From an uncultured Acetatifactor sp. (GTDB lineage: Bacteria; Bacillota; Clostridia; Lachnospirales; Lachnospiraceae), in assembly GCA_947626405.1 (NCBI GenBank), contig CANQSE010000002.1, positions 1 through 24,656 of the forward strand: a DNA stretch of 24,656 nt. Reading direction: 5' to 3'. Position 1 is the stretch's first letter; every line of letters starts with the position of its first letter. This document shows, piece by piece, positions 1-7,151 of this stretch. Below the pieces are notes generated by a model, which was not told the DNA's origin, ran no database searches, and saw only the letters and a list, made by a program, of their open reading frames with translations. Made by a program: the position numbers and the translations under genes.

Positions 1-355
1 TTTCACTGTATCCGCCGTCCTTCATGGCGCAGATTTTGTCCACGCCTTTGACAATCTCCGTCAGCTTGTAGGCGTTTCCGAGGTTGGTATTTACCCCGGT
101 CACCTGATCGTTCAGACGGCCAACTGCGCCTTTCAATTCGGAAAAGCTCTGGCTCTGGCAAAGGTCAGCCTCCGTTACTGGATTGCCGCCACCTCCGCGA
201 TTTCCGAAAATACCGCCATTTCCGCCCCAAAGAGCGGGCAGAATCAGGAGCGCGAAAATCCACTCCATACCAAACATACCGTTGTTGCCCCAACCGCCAT
301 TGTTGTTTCTGTCAGTGACAGCGGCAATGTCGGCCAAAGATACTCCATTGTCCAT
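1..355 (-). CDS. Gly-rich phage protein with hydrophobic segment, C-terminus cut by window edge
   Basis: This reading frame is open from an ATG at 355 to the left edge without a stop, about 118 codons, so the C-terminus is missing. The start has an AAAGGAC ribosome-binding site at a normal distance. Residues 1-20 are polar (MDNGVSLADIAAVTDRNN), followed by a Gly/Asn stretch, a hydrophobic segment at about 29-42 (MEWIFALLILPALWGG), a second Gly-rich stretch, and a polar region with helical, coiled-coil-like character (LKGAVGRLNDQVTGV). It lies downstream of the capsid genes and 48 bases after the 99-residue gene. I do not recognise a named family. The composition fits a small structural or membrane-associated phage protein. 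That it is a real gene is likely; its function is unknown. Confidence 0.75.
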   Translation of the reverse strand, partial: MDNGVSLADIAAVTDRNNNGGWGNNGMFGMEWIFALLILPALWGGNGGIFGNRGGGGNPVTEADLCQSQSFSELKGAVGRLNDQVTGVNTNLGNAYKLTEIVKGVDKICAMKDGGYSE

Positions 356-403
356 CGTTTTTCGTCCTTTCTTTTTATTCAATCAACACCGCCTAGGATA
401 GTG

Positions 404-703
404 TTAATCTCTCAACAAGCTTATAACTTCATCGGGATTTACCCCGTGTTTCTGGCATTCCTCATAAAATACAGCCTGCGGATTTCTGCCGCCAACCATC
501 TGCATGACAGCATTTAATTGTGGATTCTGTTGCGCCACCTGCATAATTGCCCGGCGCGGGTCTTTTACCGTCTGCAACATAGCCATCATTCTTTTTGCTG
601 ACTGCGCCATTTGCTTTACTGCCGCTATGTCTACTGTTTGCGGTATTTGCCGTGTTGCCGGAAGAGAACTTCCACCAAAAGTACCCATCAATGGATTAGC
701 CAT
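404..703 (-). CDS. Small phage protein of unknown function (99 aa)
   Basis: This 99-residue protein has an N-terminal low-complexity stretch (GTFGGSSLPATRQIP) followed by predicted amphipathic helices rich in Met and Gln (VKQMAQSAKRMMAMLQTV, IMQVAQQNPQLNAVMQMV). The C-terminus is acidic-helical (QAVFYEECQKHGVNPDEVISLLRD). The start at 703 has an AAAGGTGG site and overlaps the end of the 166-residue gene by 8 bases, so the two are probably translationally coupled. There is no signal peptide or membrane segment. Position among late genes suggests a virion or assembly role, but no family is recognised and no function is claimed. Confidence 0.75.
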   Translation of the reverse strand: MANPLMGTFGGSSLPATRQIPQTVDIAAVKQMAQSAKRMMAMLQTVKDPRRAIMQVAQQNPQLNAVMQMVGGRNPQAVFYEECQKHGVNPDEVISLLRD

Positions 704-1196
704 TATTTACCACCTTTTCCGCTTTTTCCGCCTTTACAGGTTGTTTTTTCTGTGTATTGGTCAACTGCTCTATCTGGGCCTTTAATTCGTCAAATTCGGC
801 CCTTTGAACATATTGTGAGGTATCGATAGGCGGACTTTTCTTTTCCTCTGACACGGTGTCTGTGACTTCATCAAAATGGAAAATCCGCAGGGTGGAACTT
901 CCCACATTATCAACGGATTTAACGTAAAAATAGGGCTGGTTATTGTCCATCATCCAAGCCGTTTGACCGGGCTGGACAATTTGATTTCTGGCCCCATCAA
1001 CGCCAGGAACCTGTATCCAGTTGACATTTTGGGAAGGAGCATGGGGAACGGAAGAATACATTGGCATTTGCGAAGGAGCGCCCCAGCTATTGCCCTGCTG
1101 TTGGTAAAAACTCTGTGCAAGGTCAGCTTTTCTCTGGGCATATTCCCTGTCCAGTTGTGCCAATTTCTGTTGCTGTTCCGGTGTGAAATAAGGCAT
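696..1196 (-). CDS. Late-region phage protein of unknown function (166 aa)
   Basis: I place the start at the ATG at 1196 (MPYFTPEQQQ) because a GGAGG lies 8 bases upstream. Longer readings in this frame would put that site inside the coding region or directly against the start codon. The N-terminal 30 residues form a charged helix (QQKLAQLDREYAQRKADLAQ). The middle is low-complexity Gln/Ser/Pro, then a compact domain at about 70-125 holds QPGQTAWMMDNNQPYFYVKS and STLRIFHFDEV. A C-terminal coiled coil (QRAEFDELKAQIEQLTNTQ) ends in a Lys-rich tail. It is the first gene after the terminator at 1243-1283, so transcription reaching it must come by readthrough or from a promoter I cannot see. Function unknown. 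Confidence 0.8.
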   Translation of the reverse strand: MPYFTPEQQQKLAQLDREYAQRKADLAQSFYQQQGNSWGAPSQMPMYSSVPHAPSQNVNWIQVPGVDGARNQIVQPGQTAWMMDNNQPYFYVKSVDNVGSSTLRIFHFDEVTDTVSEEKKSPPIDTSQYVQRAEFDELKAQIEQLTNTQKKQPVKAEKAEKVVNNG

Positions 1197-1242
1197 GAGC
1201 ATTTCCTCCAACAAAATTTTTTGTTTCTTATGAAATTTTTGC

Positions 1243-1283
1243 ATAAAAAAAGCAGGAAAACCATGCCGCTTTCCTGCCTAAAA
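1243..1283 (-). terminator. Rho-independent terminator of the 1310-1939 cassette
   Basis: A perfect 8-bp stem (GCAGGAAA at 1252-1259 with TTTCCTGC at 1270-1277) encloses a 10-base loop. On the minus strand it is followed by seven T residues (complement of the A-run at 1245-1251). Read on the plus strand it has A-runs on both sides and no good T-run, so termination should act on leftward (minus) transcription. It closes the unit that begins at the promoter at 1904-1939. Confidence 0.85.
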
Positions 1284-1309
1284 AACTTTATGAAACTGTC
1301 AAGAAAATG

Positions 1310-1513
1310 TCAAATAAGTCTCATGATTTTCTTTTTCATGCACTTATTTATCCTGTTGATGGCAGATAGGCTACAGTTCATCAGATAGGCGCATTCTTCC
1401 AGAGGGACTTCCCGGTTGCGCAGGTCGAATAATTCCGATTCACGCTCTGTCATGTTCGCGTTTTCCTTTATGTATTCAATCTCTGGCTTGATAAAATCCG
1501 GTATCCTCAACAT
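1310..1513 (-). CDS. Sigma-region-4-like helix-turn-helix protein (67 aa)
   Basis: A 67-residue protein whose C-terminal half reads as a sigma-70 region 4 / LuxR-like helix-turn-helix: TERESELFDLRNREVPLEECAYLMNCS is the scaffold and first helix, and SLSAINRINKCMKKKIMRLI is the recognition-helix region. No other sigma domain is present, so it is not a complete sigma factor. It could be a small DNA-binding regulator or a phage late-transcription activator. The start follows the stop of the Lys-rich peptide by 5 bases, and the AAGAAG ribosome-binding site lies in that peptide's end, so coupling is likely. It is the last gene before the terminator at 1243-1283. The DNA-binding role is inferred from sequence pattern only. 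Confidence 0.75.
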   Translation of the reverse strand: MLRIPDFIKPEIEYIKENANMTERESELFDLRNREVPLEECAYLMNCSLSAINRINKCMKKKIMRLI

Positions 1514-1518
1514 AGCAC

Positions 1519-1593
1519 TTACTTCTTTTTTGCCGTCCCCTTGCTCTTCTTATTCTTTTTCTTTCTGGACTTAGTTACCTTTACCGTTGCCAT
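1519..1593 (-). CDS. 24-residue lysine-rich peptide
   Basis: A short frame from ATG at 1593 to TAA at 1519 encodes 24 residues, of which 11 are Lys and one Arg, ending in AKKK. It has a GGAG ribosome-binding site about 10 bases upstream and overlaps the last codons of the membrane protein gene by 23 bases in another frame. Its stop lies 5 bases before the next start, so it fills the gap between two good genes exactly. The strongly basic composition would suit binding to nucleic acid or an acidic protein face. It could be an artefact of A-rich sequence, but the ribosome-binding site and exact fit argue for translation. Confidence 0.55.
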   Translation of the reverse strand: MATVKVTKSRKKKNKKSKGTAKKK

Positions 1594-1870
1594 TGTTTAT
1601 GATCTCCAAAATCTCATTGATCTGCTCCGGCTGAATATCTGCGCTTATCACATTCCCAGAACTGTCGATCAGCGTATATACGCCAGTCTGTTCAATGGTA
1701 CTTGTGAAATCGTACTGGTACAGATACCAGATAAACCCGGCAATGGTGGCAACCTCAACGCATACCATGACGATAAATGCTCTGAACCATCGTTTTGATT
1801 GCTCTTTCAGTTCTTCCAGCATTTCCAGCGCAAGACTTTTATCCTGCTTCTCCACCTTGTTTTCCTCCAT
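1571..1870 (-). CDS. Single-span membrane protein with N-terminal coiled coil (99 aa)
   Basis: The start is set at ATG 1870 because GGAGG lies 9 bases upstream; the in-frame GTG at 1879 directly abuts that GGAGG and cannot use it. Residues 1-30 form a charged helix (LALEMLEELKEQSKRWF). Residues about 32-52 are a transmembrane segment (AFIVMVCVEVATIAGFIWYL). The remaining half is soluble, with a short strand-rich stretch (GVYTLIDSSGNVI) and an acidic helix (QPEQINEILEII). The charge pattern suggests the N-terminus inside and the C-terminus outside. It is the first gene after the promoter at 1904-1939. It lacks the usual holin two-span pattern. Function unknown; a membrane role in the lysogen is a hypothesis. 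Confidence 0.8.
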   Translation of the reverse strand: MEENKVEKQDKSLALEMLEELKEQSKRWFRAFIVMVCVEVATIAGFIWYLYQYDFTSTIEQTGVYTLIDSSGNVISADIQPEQINEILEIINNGNGKGN

Positions 1871-1903
1871 CGCTTTCACCCTCCGAATGTGTGATGTTTT
1901 TGG

Positions 1904-1939
1904 AATATTCTACCATCTTTTGGCGGGTCTTGCAATCAG
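1904..1939 (-). promoter_or_regulatory. Sigma-A-type promoter inside the late module
   Basis: On the minus strand a -35 TTGCAA (1930-1935), a 17-base spacer and a -10 TAGAAT (1907-1912) give a well-spaced promoter. It overlaps the stop codon of the cysteine-protease-like gene and sits in the 65-base gap before the membrane protein gene. A 36-base block including it matches the promoter at 23235-23270 at 28 positions. With the terminator at 1243-1283 it defines a separate unit of three genes. Confidence 0.65.
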
Positions 1940-2316
1940 GTACGCGCCCAATAATTTAGAGGGTGCTTCTCGCCGCTGTCCCACGAATCGAAATAAAATC
2001 CGTCCTCAACCGCCACCACATGACCATCCATGCCAAGCACATATATCCCGCGCGGGTGATTCCGGCAGAAATCAATCACGTCACACCGTTCCGGCGCGTA
2101 ACACTCCACGTCACGCCGCACGAATCCACAGCGTTTCAGATATTCGCCCCAGACGGCATTTGCGGAGATAACGTCTTTCATCTCAAATGCGATTTCCGCC
2201 AGTGAATCAAACACTTCGTCCCACGTCCGCCCGCTTGCCTTACAGCACGCACGGACGGCACAATCTCCAACGCGGCGGTTGAGTGGGTTTGGGTTATAGG
2301 GTATCCATCGGTTCAT
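1936..2316 (-). CDS. Putative papain-like (C39-like) cysteine protease (126 aa)
   Basis: The start at ATG 2316 is supported by AAGGTG 7 bases upstream; the in-frame TTG two codons earlier is worse. The arrangement fits a small papain-fold cysteine hydrolase: Cys19 in RRVGDCAVRAC at the start of a helix, then helices, then His99 in GMDGHVVAV, then Asp in YFDSWDS (110-113) at the end of a strand. Length is short for C39 peptidases, so it would be a minimal domain. It sits directly downstream of the minor capsid gene, where many phages carry a prohead protease, so capsid processing is one possible role. A bacteriocin-type or structural role without catalysis is equally possible. The catalytic reading comes from motif order, not a database match. 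Confidence 0.55.
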   Translation of the reverse strand: MNRWIPYNPNPLNRRVGDCAVRACCKASGRTWDEVFDSLAEIAFEMKDVISANAVWGEYLKRCGFVRRDVECYAPERCDVIDFCRNHPRGIYVLGMDGHVVAVEDGFYFDSWDSGEKHPLNYWART

Positions 2317-2329
2317 AGTCAATCACCTT

Positions 2330-3616
2330 CTATCTGTTCGCCACATAGAGCCGATCTTCGCTCCTGCGGACTTTGTTTGCCTGACAAAACGCCGTGTATT
2401 CTGCGTTTTGTTGGTCGAATCGCGCCCTTATCTCTGCGGCGCGTTCTTTCAGTTGTTCCTTTAATCCTTCGTCATTCGCCGCCTTTACGGCGTGGCGGGC
2501 TTCAAACAGCTGTTTCTTTGTCTCCCTGATTTTCCGCTCATAATACCGTTTTTTCTGCGATATATCATAGGCTTTTTTATTCTCTTCATCGGTATATTGC
2601 GGCTGGTCATTTATATTGTGCTTCGCGTCATGCAGAAAAAACGTGTGTCGGCAGTTTATCCCGCACAATCCCTCAATAGTGCCGTATCCTGTTGCCGTCT
2701 CAAAATCAGGGTAGACTTTCTGCCTTCGGAATTTCCTGAAAAAGTCTTTGATTTTGGCAAACACATTCTTTTTCTGCGGCTTTTCCGCATATCCGAAACG
2801 CTTTAGAAGATCATCTGACAGAGTATATACCTGCCCTTGCCATGATTGATGGTTCGCGGGTTCTGCCTTATCTGTGTACCGTGCGCCGAGGTGGCTACTC
2901 ACCAGCACATTTTTTATGCCCATATCGGCGCAGGTAGTCAGCGTGATTTCACCGTTTGCCTGATTAACTCCCGTCAGCACACACATCCGAACGGCGGCTT
3001 CTACGGTCATTTTCCGCTCTTTCCCGTTGTTACGGTATATAACATGTGAACCGTACTTTGATACTTCGTCTATGGCTTCATTTATCGCCGTGGTGGCATC
3101 AACACCGTGCGTGGCCTTCCAGTACGCCGCATCACAGGAATTGTGAAACTGCGTGTTTATGTCTGCGGCGGTTGTCCGCGTTAGGTTCTTTATTTCCCCC
3201 TTTGTCCTCTTGTACGCCGCGTCCAGTATACGCTTTTCTTCCTCTGTCAGATTTTCAAGGCGCGGTGCTTTCCCGACAAAATCTTTCATTTCCTTGTCGG
3301 ATTCCACCATGTCGGAAACGGATTTATTGATTTCCTTGTTTATGTCATATCCTGCCTGATAAAATGCTTCGCGTACCTTTTTATCCAGTCCCGGCAAGCG
3401 CTTGTTGATTTCCCGCTCAATATCCGATACAAGGATCCCCGATTGCCGCAAAAGCCTTATCCTGTGTTTGTTGGACGGTGCAATCTCGATTTTGCCGTTA
3501 TATTCAAACAGACCGATTACAGAATCAATCACCTTGTTGGTGAGATACATATTAAATTCCGTAGCCGCCGCATGGGTGGCTTCCACCAAATCATTAAGGT
3601 ATTCTGGCGTAAACAT
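2330..3616 (-). CDS. Phage minor capsid protein 2 family (Phage_min_cap2), 428 aa
   Basis: This 428-residue protein matches the minor capsid family found after portal genes in Gram-positive siphophages. Recognised pieces are the central SSHLGARYTDKAEPANHQSW followed by WQGQVYTLSDDLL (about 241-270), and GYGTIEGLCGINCRHTFF (about 310-328), whose Gly/Cys/His pattern is shared with MuF-like head-morphogenesis domains. The first 160 residues are helical and charged; the C-terminal 90 residues are a long charged coiled coil. It would act at the portal vertex during head assembly. The ATG at 3616 overlaps the previous stop as TGATG, and its ribosome-binding site (AGGAAAG) lies in the previous gene, so it is coupled to it. 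Family assignment is confident; its exact position in the virion is not. Confidence 0.9.
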   Translation of the reverse strand: MFTPEYLNDLVEATHAAATEFNMYLTNKVIDSVIGLFEYNGKIEIAPSNKHRIRLLRQSGILVSDIEREINKRLPGLDKKVREAFYQAGYDINKEINKSVSDMVESDKEMKDFVGKAPRLENLTEEEKRILDAAYKRTKGEIKNLTRTTAADINTQFHNSCDAAYWKATHGVDATTAINEAIDEVSKYGSHVIYRNNGKERKMTVEAAVRMCVLTGVNQANGEITLTTCADMGIKNVLVSSHLGARYTDKAEPANHQSWQGQVYTLSDDLLKRFGYAEKPQKKNVFAKIKDFFRKFRRQKVYPDFETATGYGTIEGLCGINCRHTFFLHDAKHNINDQPQYTDEENKKAYDISQKKRYYERKIRETKKQLFEARHAVKAANDEGLKEQLKERAAEIRARFDQQNAEYTAFCQANKVRRSEDRLYVANR

Positions 3617-4131
3617 CAGTCTGCTTTCCTAAATCCACTCTTCGCCGCCTGTATAACCGCTTCTCTGTCATGCTCTGCGGCATATCTCAACCAATCGCGC
3701 CGTGCGTTCGGGTTGGAATAGTTCAATAGCCGAGTAGTCTCAACCTTTTTCCCGCCCTTGTCCAACGGTCTACTCCAAAAGCCATATTCCGGCGAATAGA
3801 ACGCACCCTTTCCGGTTATGGGATCGGCATACATAATACCTGCCCATTGGTAGTGTCCATAGCTTACGCCGTTCGGATTAAACGCATACACAACATCCCT
3901 TTCCCCGTTGGTTTCGTTAAAGGTCTTAATATCATTGTATAGCGCCATCGTCTCCCCTGTCGGAACATACTTGAGCATTTCCTGCACAAGCTGCTCCTTC
4001 ATGGCGTCCTGCGCCGCGTCAAGTTTTCGCCCAAAGCGCGTGACGTTGATATTGACCGTAAAATCAGGGTCATTTATTTTTATGCTGATTTTTTTGAAAA
4101 GGTTGGTAAAGTGATTTTTACGGATTGCCAT
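3616..4131 (-). CDS. Minor capsid / head-completion-like protein (171 aa)
   Basis: The start is placed at ATG 4131 (MAIRKNHF), preceded by GGGGGAG, rather than 11 codons upstream where no ribosome-binding site exists. The centre (GVSYGHYQWAGIMYADPITG, then YSPEYGFWSRPLD) resembles the Minor_capsid_2-type proteins of Gram-positive siphophages: a helical N-terminal half that includes QDAMKEQLVQEMLKYVP, then a Tyr/Trp-rich strand segment. In those phages such proteins lie between portal and major capsid and belong to the head-tail connector set. It overlaps the zinc-ribbon gene by 14 bases and the next gene by one TGATG. Family placement is moderate; a structural role is well supported by context. 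Confidence 0.7.
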   Translation of the reverse strand: MAIRKNHFTNLFKKISIKINDPDFTVNINVTRFGRKLDAAQDAMKEQLVQEMLKYVPTGETMALYNDIKTFNETNGERDVVYAFNPNGVSYGHYQWAGIMYADPITGKGAFYSPEYGFWSRPLDKGGKKVETTRLLNYSNPNARRDWLRYAAEHDREAVIQAAKSGFRKAD

Positions 4132-4300
4132 ACGCTCCCCCGTCCGCCGCCGGCCTTTTGACATTTACCATTCTATCAAACACAAAATTGACTTTTCTCG
4201 AATCATACCCGCAGGAGCAATAGTACATCATGCGTGGCGTTCCGTGACTGTACTCTATGCAGTAGTTGACCAGTTTTCCGCAGTTGGGACATCGTAGCAT
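4118..4300 (-). CDS. Small zinc-ribbon protein (60 aa)
   Basis: This 60-residue protein begins MLRCPNCGKLVNYC and continues to YYCSCGYDS, giving a CxxC and CxC knuckle pair about 21 residues apart, as in short zinc ribbons. After residue 40 it is basic with no clear fold. A GGGAG ribosome-binding site lies 9 bases before ATG 4300. It sits between the portal and minor capsid genes; zinc ribbons of this kind occur as unassigned small proteins in many phage late operons. Metal binding is inferred from cysteine spacing; function is unknown. Confidence 0.7.
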   Translation of the reverse strand: MLRCPNCGKLVNYCIEYSHGTPRMMYYCSCGYDSRKVNFVFDRMVNVKRPAADGGAYGNP

Positions 4301-4315
4301 TTTCTGTTTCTCCCA

Positions 4316-4516
4316 TCAAAAAATCCGTATATGCTTCAACTTGCTTTCGATGTCTGAATCCTTTCGGCTGAAAATCTCTTTTAAATCTTCCTCCGTTTTC
4401 GCATTCCCCAAAAGCTCTCTGTATTTTTTAATCCATGCAGAAAGTTTCTCAATATCGGATTCCACTTCGTCCATCAGCTTGAAACTTTTCTTCATATCAT
4501 TTTCCAAGTTTTTCAT
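4316..4516 (-). CDS. Small coiled-coil phage protein (66 aa)
   Basis: A 66-residue protein that is almost entirely charged alpha helix (DMKKSFKLMDEVESDIEKLS, then KKYRELLGNAKTEEDLKEIF). No Cys, no membrane segment and no catalytic motif are visible. Its ATG at 4516 overlaps the portal stop as TAATG, with GGGGAGG just upstream inside the portal gene, so it is translationally coupled to portal. Small helical proteins at this position may act as chaperones or scaffold helpers in portal or head assembly, but that is inference; no family is recognised. Confidence 0.7.
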   Translation of the reverse strand: MKNLENDMKKSFKLMDEVESDIEKLSAWIKKYRELLGNAKTEEDLKEIFSRKDSDIESKLKHIRIF

Positions 4517-5964
4517 TATTCCTCCCCAAACAGCCCCGGTTCTTTCGGCTCATTCTCGCTCTTTGCGTCTGCGACAACCTCGCGGGCCTCTTCCTCGCTC
4601 ATGCCCTCAAACTCGACATAGTACCGCCAGAGAGGGTATTTACCCTGCTGGACGTACTGCCAGTGCTGCGCCTTGTCCTCGTTGTAGTTGTATTGGATAT
4701 TCCCAAAATCCAGTAAATCTTTTACCTCTGCCCGGAACGTTTCAAAATCTGCCGCCCACGGTTCGCGGGGGACGCCTGTCGTGAAATCGATAAATTCATT
4801 ACAGGCATACAACGCTTCAATGATGGAATTTTTCAGTTGGTCGCGGATATTCTTAATCGTCCTGATGGTTTCCTGATCGTCAGCGTCCACCTGCGTGGCG
4901 GTCATCATGCCCGTTTTTTCATCCAAAACGAACATTCCCTGTGAAAATCCGCACTTCGTTGAAATCATGGCAAGGATGGAATTTATATCCGCTATGCGCT
5001 GTTCTGTCAGTAGAGTGGACACATGCTCATGGATATTGTTATCATCATTTACGCCCGCGCCCATTTCCACGCCAGCCACCCAGCGCGGCAGTTTGACATT
5101 GTGCTGATCGGCATAGTTTATAACAGTCTGCGGCAGGAATGTAACGTGCTTGCTGTCCTGCACTTCCCCGCTCTTTCTTCCCCATGCAACATCAAGGTCT
5201 TTCAGTTCCTTCATGGCGTTATGCCAGATGGGAACGCCCAGCGGGCTTGTCCTGTCTATGCGGTTCGGTGCGGGGTTTCGGAAATATGCAAACAAAGGAT
5301 GGTCGATAAATTCCGATTCCATTTCCGGTTCAATATCGGCCCACTCTTTCACCTCTGACAGATTGCAGGGATCCCCGATACTGGTCGTGGACTTGCTTTT
5401 ATAGGCATAGTTGGAAACACGATAAACTTTTGTTTCCTCGCCGCCCTCGCCCCGGCGCGTTTCGTACCTGTGCCATTCAAGGCGGGTATAAATGTAATCG
5501 CCTTTTTTGGTCTGCGTCTGGAATACGCATCCTGTGATATTCCCGTTGCTGTCCGCTTCGGTCGGCGCATAGTTTCCCGGCTCCACATAGTCCATGTTCT
5601 CCCCGTTCGGTTTGAACATGATACCGACATTCCCCAGCGCTTCAGAAACCTTGTCGGTTATTACCTGTCGGATATAGTCTGCTGTCTTTTTCAGCATCTT
5701 CCCGCGCGGCGTATCCGGCATATTGATTCCGATATCCAGCGTAACAAGCCCGGCGGTCACATCATCAATAAATCCGGCAAAGTTGATACTCTCAATATCA
5801 TCTTCCACATCCTCCCATTCCGGGTGGCCGGAAGTGATATTGTAAAACTTTTCAATGGCGCTTTCCATCTTCCCGGAAAGCAAAATGTCCGCATCAAATC
5901 TTTTCTCAATCTCACGCCTAAACAATTTATTCCACACCGCCTTTATCCATGATATGATACCCAT
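4516..5964 (-). CDS. Portal protein, SPP1 gp6 / A118 type (482 aa)
   Basis: The portal forms the ring at one capsid vertex through which DNA is packaged and leaves. Length (482 aa) and order (TerS, TerL, this gene, minor capsid) fit the SPP1/A118 portal class. The recognised region is EFIDHPLFAYFRNPAPNRID, followed by SPLGVPIWHNAMKELKDLDVA (about 220-265), the family's central conserved segment; the N-terminal KAVWNKLFRR helix is also typical. The C-terminal 60 residues are acidic (EGMSEEEAREVVADAKSENE). I set the start at ATG 5964, preceded by AGGTGG at 8 bases; a GTG four codons upstream lacks a site. It shares one base with the TerL stop (TAATG). Confidence 0.92.
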   Translation of the reverse strand: MGIISWIKAVWNKLFRREIEKRFDADILLSGKMESAIEKFYNITSGHPEWEDVEDDIESINFAGFIDDVTAGLVTLDIGINMPDTPRGKMLKKTADYIRQVITDKVSEALGNVGIMFKPNGENMDYVEPGNYAPTEADSNGNITGCVFQTQTKKGDYIYTRLEWHRYETRRGEGGEETKVYRVSNYAYKSKSTTSIGDPCNLSEVKEWADIEPEMESEFIDHPLFAYFRNPAPNRIDRTSPLGVPIWHNAMKELKDLDVAWGRKSGEVQDSKHVTFLPQTVINYADQHNVKLPRWVAGVEMGAGVNDDNNIHEHVSTLLTEQRIADINSILAMISTKCGFSQGMFVLDEKTGMMTATQVDADDQETIRTIKNIRDQLKNSIIEALYACNEFIDFTTGVPREPWAADFETFRAEVKDLLDFGNIQYNYNEDKAQHWQYVQQGKYPLWRYYVEFEGMSEEEAREVVADAKSENEPKEPGLFGEE

Positions 5965-7151
5965 TATACAACCCACCTGTGCAGTTTCCGCATGACCGTG
6001 TAAATAAAATATCTGACCAAATCCATGTGGTGATCATTCTCTTTTATAACAGCATCCTCCGCGCTTTTATCGTCCCATGCGTATGATTCAAACTCTTTCA
6101 GCGTTTCGGTGCAGGATTCATGTATTTTCAGAAGTCCATAATTGATATACTTCGTGACTTCCTGTATTCCATCAATGACAGAATTATCCGCGCCGATCAC
6201 AATATATTTGCTGTACTTCTTGATGGTTTCTATGAAGCTGGCGGCGGACGGGTCAACAAGGATATATTCTATCGGCAAATCCCCGATAAGCTCCGTCAGC
6301 ATCTTGTAATATTCTTCATTGTCAACCCTCGCTCCGTTCCTGCCGGAATAATGCAGTTCCTTTATCATCACCGCATTTTTCCCAAACACGTCAAAGATTC
6401 CAACCGCAAACGGATTCACAGCGCCATAGTCTATTGAGACATAGTATTGATGGCCCTTTTTATATTCCGGCACATCGTGGGAAACATTCTTTTCCCGGCT
6501 GAACATCGGGTACACAAGCCCCTCTGCAAGCGCCCATTCTCCCAAGATATAGCGCTGATAATAAACACTCCCCTCATACTCCTTGCAGAGATTATCAACA
6601 AATGCTTTGTCCAAAAAAGGATTGTCGAATATGGTATATTTCTGGCAGTATATGTCAAAATCTTCGCTGTCAAGAAATGCTTTCAGCCAATGGTTAGGGC
6701 CTTGCGGGTTCAATGCTCCATCAAAACAGGAATACGGTTTATCCAGACGGGATTTCAACAGGTCAAATACTTCCTCGTTCCAATCGGCAACCTCATCACC
6801 GTAACAGTATTTGATTGAAGATCCTCTCAGCTTTGATACCTGGCTAACCTTTTCAGCACCAAGGCAATAAACCTTTTCCCCAAACAGATAACATATATTC
6901 TGGCTGTTAATCTCGCCCACAATGTCGTTTCCCCATATTTCACGCATAGGTTCCAACACATTGCGCTCAATCGTGGACTTTGTGACGCCCAGTATGACCG
7001 CAAGCCCCGGCTTTCCGATTCTTGCTCGGATACGTTTTGGAATCACAAAATAATCCATATATGTCTTGCCGGAACGTGTCGCGCCAGTCTTTATGTTCCA
7101 TCTGTGATTTGCATTATCGAAAAACTCACGCTGTTTCACGCTGAAGGGCAT
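5964..7151 (-). CDS. terL: Large terminase subunit (PBSX/Terminase_3-like), 395 aa
   Basis: This is the DNA-packaging motor ATPase and nuclease. The N-terminal half has Walker A GATRSGKT (residues 23-30) and a Walker B ending in Asp-Glu (YCYGDE, 116-121). The C-terminal nuclease domain supplies acidic residues in VSIDYGAVNPF (Asp about 242), ILVDPSAASF (Asp about 301) and ENDHHMDLVRY (Asp about 374 and 378), the RNase H-like arrangement. At 395 residues it is a complete, slightly short member; both domains look intact. The ATG at 7151 shares a base with the TerS stop (TGATG) and the site GGCGGGG precedes it. It packages DNA with TerS and the portal encoded next to it. Confidence 0.95.
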   Translation of the reverse strand: MPFSVKQREFFDNANHRWNIKTGATRSGKTYMDYFVIPKRIRARIGKPGLAVILGVTKSTIERNVLEPMREIWGNDIVGEINSQNICYLFGEKVYCLGAEKVSQVSKLRGSSIKYCYGDEVADWNEEVFDLLKSRLDKPYSCFDGALNPQGPNHWLKAFLDSEDFDIYCQKYTIFDNPFLDKAFVDNLCKEYEGSVYYQRYILGEWALAEGLVYPMFSREKNVSHDVPEYKKGHQYYVSIDYGAVNPFAVGIFDVFGKNAVMIKELHYSGRNGARVDNEEYYKMLTELIGDLPIEYILVDPSAASFIETIKKYSKYIVIGADNSVIDGIQEVTKYINYGLLKIHESCTETLKEFESYAWDDKSAEDAVIKENDHHMDLVRYFIYTVMRKLHRWVV

